Of a DNA stretch of 64,000 bases, positions 60,381 through 64,000 are shown in pieces. The notes under the pieces were generated by a model. The model saw only the letters and a list, made by a program, of their open reading frames with translations. It was not told the origin of the DNA and searched no databases. This stretch comes from Roseateles terrae. GTDB taxonomy: Bacteria; Pseudomonadota; Gammaproteobacteria; Burkholderiales; Burkholderiaceae_C. The stretch covers positions 1,142,069 through 1,206,068 of the forward strand of contig NZ_JACHXO010000001.1 of the NCBI RefSeq assembly GCF_014192155.1. The letters are read 5' to 3'. The position numbers and the translations under genes were made by a program. Position 1 is the stretch's first letter. Every line of letters begins with the position of its first letter.

Positions 60381-61292
60381 ATGAGCGTGACGCTGGAAGA
60401 GGCGGTCCGCCGCCGGATCATCGAGCAGGCGATCAGCTTCTCGACGGGGGCGTTCGCCAGCCCTTCTCCGGTGCCGGGGGTCAAGATCCTTTACACGGAT
60501 CAGAGCCACCCGCGCACGCCGGTGCTCTATGAGCCGACGATCGTCATCGTGATGCAGGGCGCCAAGGTCGGCTATCTGGGGGACCGGACCTTCCGGTACG
60601 ACGCCGAGCGCTACCTGCTGCTGACGGTTCCCCTGCCCTTTGAATGTGAAACCATCGCCAGCAAGGACGAGCCCTTTGTGGGCTTGTCCATTGGCGTGGA
60701 CGCGACGCTGCTGCAGTCCGTGCTGTCGGACGTCGGGACGGAGCATGTGGACGGGCTCACCGAAGGGTCGGAGGCGTCCGGCATCAACGGCGCGGCCTAT
60801 AACGAAGGCCTGCTATGCGCCATCGAGCGGCTGTTCGATGCCATGAAGGACCCGCGGGATGCAAGGTTCCTGGGCAAGCTGATCGTGCAGGAGATCCTCT
60901 ACCACGTGCTGTTCGGCGAGAGCGGTGCGGCGCTGCATGCGCTGGTGCACCGGCACACGCAGTTCGGGCTGATCTCCAAGGTGATCAAGCACATCGAAGC
61001 GCACTATGCCGACACCTTCAACGTGGAGCAGCTGGCGAAGATGGTGAACATGAGTGTGTCCGCCTTCCATCACAACTTCAAGGCGGTGACCAACACCTCG
61101 CCGCTGCAATACATCAAGAGCTACAAGCTCCACCGCGCGCGGCTGATCATGCTGCAGGAAGGTGCGAAGGCCGGTGTGGCGGCCTCGCGGGTGGGATATG
61201 AAAGCGCCTCGCAGTTCAGTCGCGAGTTCAAGCGCTATTTCGGGGCCACCCCGGTGGACGAGGTGGCCCGGCTGCAACCGGCGGGACGCTGA
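60381..61292 (+). CDS. AraC-family regulator, YqhC-like
   Basis: A 303-residue activator. The N-terminal AraC_N-type domain has 'LYEPTIVIVMQGAKVGYLGD' and 'YLLLTVPLPFECET'. The C-terminal double helix-turn-helix has 'FNVEQLAKMVNMSVSAFHHNFK', 'SPLQYIKSYKLHRARLIM' and 'VGYESASQFSREFKRYFG'. It most resembles YqhC, the activator of yqhD. Here it lies downstream of and co-directional with yqhD, whereas in E. coli the two are divergent. Confidence 0.9.
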   Translation: MSVTLEEAVRRRIIEQAISFSTGAFASPSPVPGVKILYTDQSHPRTPVLYEPTIVIVMQGAKVGYLGDRTFRYDAERYLLLTVPLPFECETIASKDEPFVGLSIGVDATLLQSVLSDVGTEHVDGLTEGSEASGINGAAYNEGLLCAIERLFDAMKDPRDARFLGKLIVQEILYHVLFGESGAALHALVHRHTQFGLISKVIKHIEAHYADTFNVEQLAKMVNMSVSAFHHNFKAVTNTSPLQYIKSYKLHRARLIMLQEGAKAGVAASRVGYESASQFSREFKRYFGATPVDEVARLQPAGR

Positions 61293-61313
61293 AGCGCCAG
61301 CGTCCGCGTCCGA

Positions 61314-63062
61314 TCACCAGCCCACGGTGATGAACATGCCGCGGGGCGACGGATGCTCCAGCAGCGTGCTCTGGCTGCGCACGTCGTCGTAGCAGAAGCC
61401 GTAGGCCAGGCCGTCGATGCTGTGGTCGTGCCAGAACTTCGAGTAGTAGTTGGCCGGGCCGGCGCCATAGTAGGTCGAGGCATTGCTCCACTGCGAAGGA
61501 TCGACCCGCATCAGCAAGTGGCGATTGAAGGCCGCGGTGATCTGGGCCTGCACCACCTTCTCGTCGGAGCTGCCGCTGGCCAGTCGCCCGGAGCCTTCCA
61601 GGATTTCCTGGGTGGTCGGCTTGCCGCGGATGTAGAGGTTCTGCGGTCCGCCGTTCTTCGAGAAGACGAAGTCGTTGCCGATCACCCGGCCGCGGAAGGT
61701 GCCCGCTTCAGCGGTGAACACCAGATCGGTGGAGGCGTAATAGGCCCAGACCTGGTCCACATACGGGGCGAAGTAGTTGCCATAGGCCTGGCCGCGGTTG
61801 AACACCGACTTGGCGGGCGCCACGATGCGGTACGGCCGCTGCACCAGCCCCCGGAACTCCGGCTGGGCCAGGGCTTCGAAGTCGGCAAAGATCTTGGCAC
61901 GGGACGCGTTCTCCCCCAAGGTACGGTCGTAGCCGTCACGGCCCAGCAGACGGGTCTTGAGCGGGAAGCCGAACTGGTCCACCCGAGTGGTGTTGCCGTG
62001 ATAGCCCCATTGGTCCACGGTGAACTCGATCCATTCAAAGTTCACATCCTGGTTGGGGTCGGACGGGTTGTTCATGTCCGGACCGGCAAAGCCCAGACGG
62101 CCGTCGGCGGCCTGGTTGATCTTGATGTACATCGGCGAGCCGAGGCTGATGAACATGCGGCCCGAATCAATGCGCGGGATCGACACCCAGGGCATTTCAT
62201 TGAGCTTGTAGAAGTAGTTCGAGTAGTTCTGACCATTCTTGGTCAGACGATTCGGTGCGTCATTGGCGGCCAGCGAAGCGGGCACCAGACGGCCGGTGTT
62301 GTCGACATAGGACAGCACCTTGGTGACGGGGTCATAGCCGATGATCGACCAATACACCTGCTGGTCCTGCCAGACGCCATTGGTGCCATTGACCAGCTTG
62401 AGTGTCATCACCCCATTGCCTTCCGGCAGATCGGTGCTGCTGGATTGACGGATGCGGAAGGACGAGACGATGTCGTTGAAGCTGCTGTTGCTGCCCAGGT
62501 TCGGCGCATCGGCCGAGAGGGTGACGGAGCGGCCGCCGTAGTTGATGTCGTCGAACAACTGCACGCTGTAGCCGCTGCGCACCTTCACCGACGAGACACG
62601 GTCGTTCCAGGCGGTGCCGACCCAGCTGCTGTCCGCATCCGCACAGAACGAAGCGCCCTGATAGTTGGCGTTTTCGTAGAAACAGGCGATGCCGGTGGGC
62701 GCAGGCGGTGTGGAGCCGCCGACGGTGGCGCTGAAGCGCGGCGTGTCGTACGCGGGGTTGCCGTTGTTGTAGGTGAAGAAGTAGCTCAGCGTCGTGCCGG
62801 CGGCCACATTGTTCACCTGCGTTTCGTACCGCGCATTGCCGGCGTTGTAGCCCATGCGCAGGTTCTGCTGGCCGCCGCCATTGACTTGATAGTGGACGTC
62901 CACCCAGGTCGTGTTGACGCTGGATTTGAACCAGATGACGGCGCTGCTGCCGCTGCTGGTGACGCCCTGGGTGTAATCGGCGGCAAGCGCCGGGGCCACA
63001 AAACCGGCCAGGGCCGCAATGGCTAGCAGCCATCGGGCCAACATGCTGGGAAAACTCGACAT
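61314..63062 (-). CDS. secreted GH64 beta-1,3-glucanase with CBM56 and beta-gamma-crystallin domains
   Basis: A 582-residue extracellular enzyme. The signal peptide ends 'APALA' (residue about 28). A CBM56-type glucan-binding domain follows at about 28-115 ('SSAVIWFKSSVNTTWVDVHY'). Next is a beta-gamma-crystallin-like domain (about 122-205: 'ACFYENANYQGASFCADAD', 'VQLFDDINYGGRSVTL'). The thaumatin-like GH64 catalytic domain occupies about 215-582, with 'FEWIEFTVDQWG' and 'NTTRVDQFGFP' at the acidic active-site region and a C-terminal 'HPSPRGMFITVGW'. GH64 enzymes release laminaripentaose from beta-1,3-glucan, so fungal wall degradation is likely. The ATG at 63062 has GAGGAA upstream; a longer frame begins at 63140. 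Confidence 0.92.
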   Translation of the reverse strand: MSSFPSMLARWLLAIAALAGFVAPALAADYTQGVTSSGSSAVIWFKSSVNTTWVDVHYQVNGGGQQNLRMGYNAGNARYETQVNNVAAGTTLSYFFTYNNGNPAYDTPRFSATVGGSTPPAPTGIACFYENANYQGASFCADADSSWVGTAWNDRVSSVKVRSGYSVQLFDDINYGGRSVTLSADAPNLGSNSSFNDIVSSFRIRQSSSTDLPEGNGVMTLKLVNGTNGVWQDQQVYWSIIGYDPVTKVLSYVDNTGRLVPASLAANDAPNRLTKNGQNYSNYFYKLNEMPWVSIPRIDSGRMFISLGSPMYIKINQAADGRLGFAGPDMNNPSDPNQDVNFEWIEFTVDQWGYHGNTTRVDQFGFPLKTRLLGRDGYDRTLGENASRAKIFADFEALAQPEFRGLVQRPYRIVAPAKSVFNRGQAYGNYFAPYVDQVWAYYASTDLVFTAEAGTFRGRVIGNDFVFSKNGGPQNLYIRGKPTTQEILEGSGRLASGSSDEKVVQAQITAAFNRHLLMRVDPSQWSNASTYYGAGPANYYSKFWHDHSIDGLAYGFCYDDVRSQSTLLEHPSPRGMFITVGW

Positions 63063-63424
63063 GGGGTTCCTCACTGGGTTGTTCCGGTTCAAGCACCGAC
63101 AACCGCGCGATTCTGTGGAGCTTTGCGCCGCAGCGGTCACCAGCTTGAAACCAGTTGCATACCGATCAAGAAAGCGGTTTCATGATAGCGAGGGGGCCGC
63201 CCAGACGGTGCACCGCCCGGCGGGGCCGTTGAAGCCGCGAAAGAGGACAGAACAACTGGTTGCGAGTTGGCGGGCTTGGTGACGTGGCATGTCCCTGACG
63301 CCAAGGACAAACGACCTCTCGAGCCACCATTCATCGCGGCCGGCCGCCATTCGCCGCATGAGCCATTCCATCGACTACGCACGTGCTCAGACTGGCCCCT
63401 CCCCCGCATTCAACGAGGCTTCCC
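63063..63424. other. divergent intergenic region, no gene seen
   Basis: 362 bases between the glucanase and the signal peptidase genes. Short overlapping frames exist on both strands but none has a ribosome-binding site or recognisable product. No operator-like dyad stands out. Confidence 0.4.
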
Positions 63425-64000
63425 ATGCGCGCCTGGATCCGTTCAAACCGTGGCTTCCTGCTGTTTCTTGCAGGCTTTCTCTTCTTCCGCACCGCCGTCG
63501 CCGACTGGAACCCCGTTCCTACCGGCTCCATGCGCCCGGCCATCCTGGAAGGCGACGTGGTGTGGGTGGAGCGGGTGGCGTATGACTGGAAGGTGCCGCT
63601 GACCAACTTCTCATTGCAGCGCGTCGCCGATCCGCAACGCGGCGATGTGGTCGTGTTCGATTCCCCGGCCGATGGCAGCCGGCTCATCAAGCGCATCGTC
63701 GGAGTACCGGGCGACCGGATCGAACTGCGCAACGATGTATTGATCGTCAATGGCGAGCGCGCCCGCTACAGCAACGCGACCGCTCTCGAGGAATGGGTCG
63801 CGCCTGGCGTACAGGTGCCGGCCATTCGCTCCACCGAATCGGTGCAGGGCCAGCAGCGGGTCGTGCAGCATCTGCCCGGGGTGGCCGCCCGGCGTGACCT
63901 CGCGCCCCTCACCTTGGGTCCGGACCAGTTCTTCATGATGGGAGACAACCGCGACAACAGCTTCGACTCACGCTTCCTCGGCCCGGTGGATCGCCGCCTC
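63425..64000 (+). CDS. lepB: signal peptidase I (3' end outside window)
   Basis: 192 residues visible, open to the right edge. One N-terminal membrane helix (about 10-28). The Ser-Lys dyad: Ser in 'PTGSMRPAILEGD' and Lys in 'SRLIKRIVGVPGDRI'. The box 'FMMGDNRDNSFDSRFLG' is present. It cleaves signal peptides on the periplasmic face. With one membrane helix and a long insert between boxes D and E, it may be an accessory paralogue rather than the housekeeping LepB, which in this group usually sits next to lepA. Confidence 0.9.
   Translation, partial: MRAWIRSNRGFLLFLAGFLFFRTAVADWNPVPTGSMRPAILEGDVVWVERVAYDWKVPLTNFSLQRVADPQRGDVVVFDSPADGSRLIKRIVGVPGDRIELRNDVLIVNGERARYSNATALEEWVAPGVQVPAIRSTESVQGQQRVVQHLPGVAARRDLAPLTLGPDQFFMMGDNRDNSFDSRFLGPVDRRL

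Overview
The window is GC-rich (about two thirds G+C by eye), densely coded, and carries gene families and gene orders typical of Burkholderiales. The guess of a Roseateles/Mitsuaria-like member rests on the alaA-hom-thrC-moeA-moaD order, the PA2778/PA2779-type pair, an integrase family common in Burkholderiales, and a CBM56-GH64 beta-1,3-glucanase. Genus-level assignment is inference; the class-level call is firmer.

Layout. 1-5 kb: an EAL-HDOD signalling protein that leaves the left edge and carries a long Gly-Ala repeat, then a NarL-type response regulator and a 7-TM sensor kinase. 5-11.4 kb: PBP7-type endopeptidase, a PA2779/PA2778 pair, and a membrane-bound spermidine synthase overlapping an FAD amine-oxidase-like gene. 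11.5-15.7 kb: a three-subunit periplasmic dehydrogenase (gluconate 2-dehydrogenase type) behind two matching LacI-type operators. 15.9-21.6 kb: the alaA-hom-thrC-moeA-moaD operon (alanine, threonine/homoserine and molybdopterin metabolism). 21.7-31.2 kb: Mth938-like protein, Bcp peroxiredoxin, PIN-PhoH ATPase, a nested inverted-repeat element, MFS exporter, HAD phosphatase, propionyl-CoA synthetase and an NlpC/P60 hydrolase.

31.5-39.4 kb is the accessory stretch: a very proline-rich membrane-anchored protein, tRNA-Ala(CGC), a decayed tyrosine-recombinase gene right after the tRNA, an unknown membrane protein, a short-chain dehydrogenase, and an overlapping YqcI/YcgG-DUF1989 gene pair. 39.5-42.1 kb holds a large TonB-dependent receptor behind a cobalamin riboswitch. 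42.2-46.8 kb: an Rrf2 regulator overlapping a thioredoxin-reductase-like flavoprotein, a papain-like peptidase fused to a serine-hydrolase-like domain, and an exported beta-rich protein. 47.6-54.5 kb: a fructose-type (Frc) ABC transporter with ROK repressor and two kinases in a divergent arrangement. Two orphan helical proteins at 47.6 and 54.5 kb appear to be diverged paralogues flanking this sugar locus.

54.5-64 kb: glycosyltransferase, a LOV-histidine kinase-receiver protein whose start codon lies in a hairpin, a glycine-zipper lipoprotein, YqhD aldehyde reductase with its AraC-type regulator, a secreted CBM56/beta-gamma-crystallin/GH64 glucanase, and a signal peptidase I that runs off the right edge.

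The best candidates for something undescribed are the papain-hydrolase fusion, the YqcI-DUF1989 pair, the corrinoid-controlled receptor, the two orphan paralogues, and the nested inverted repeat near 25 kb. No CRISPR array, complete insertion sequence or rRNA was seen.
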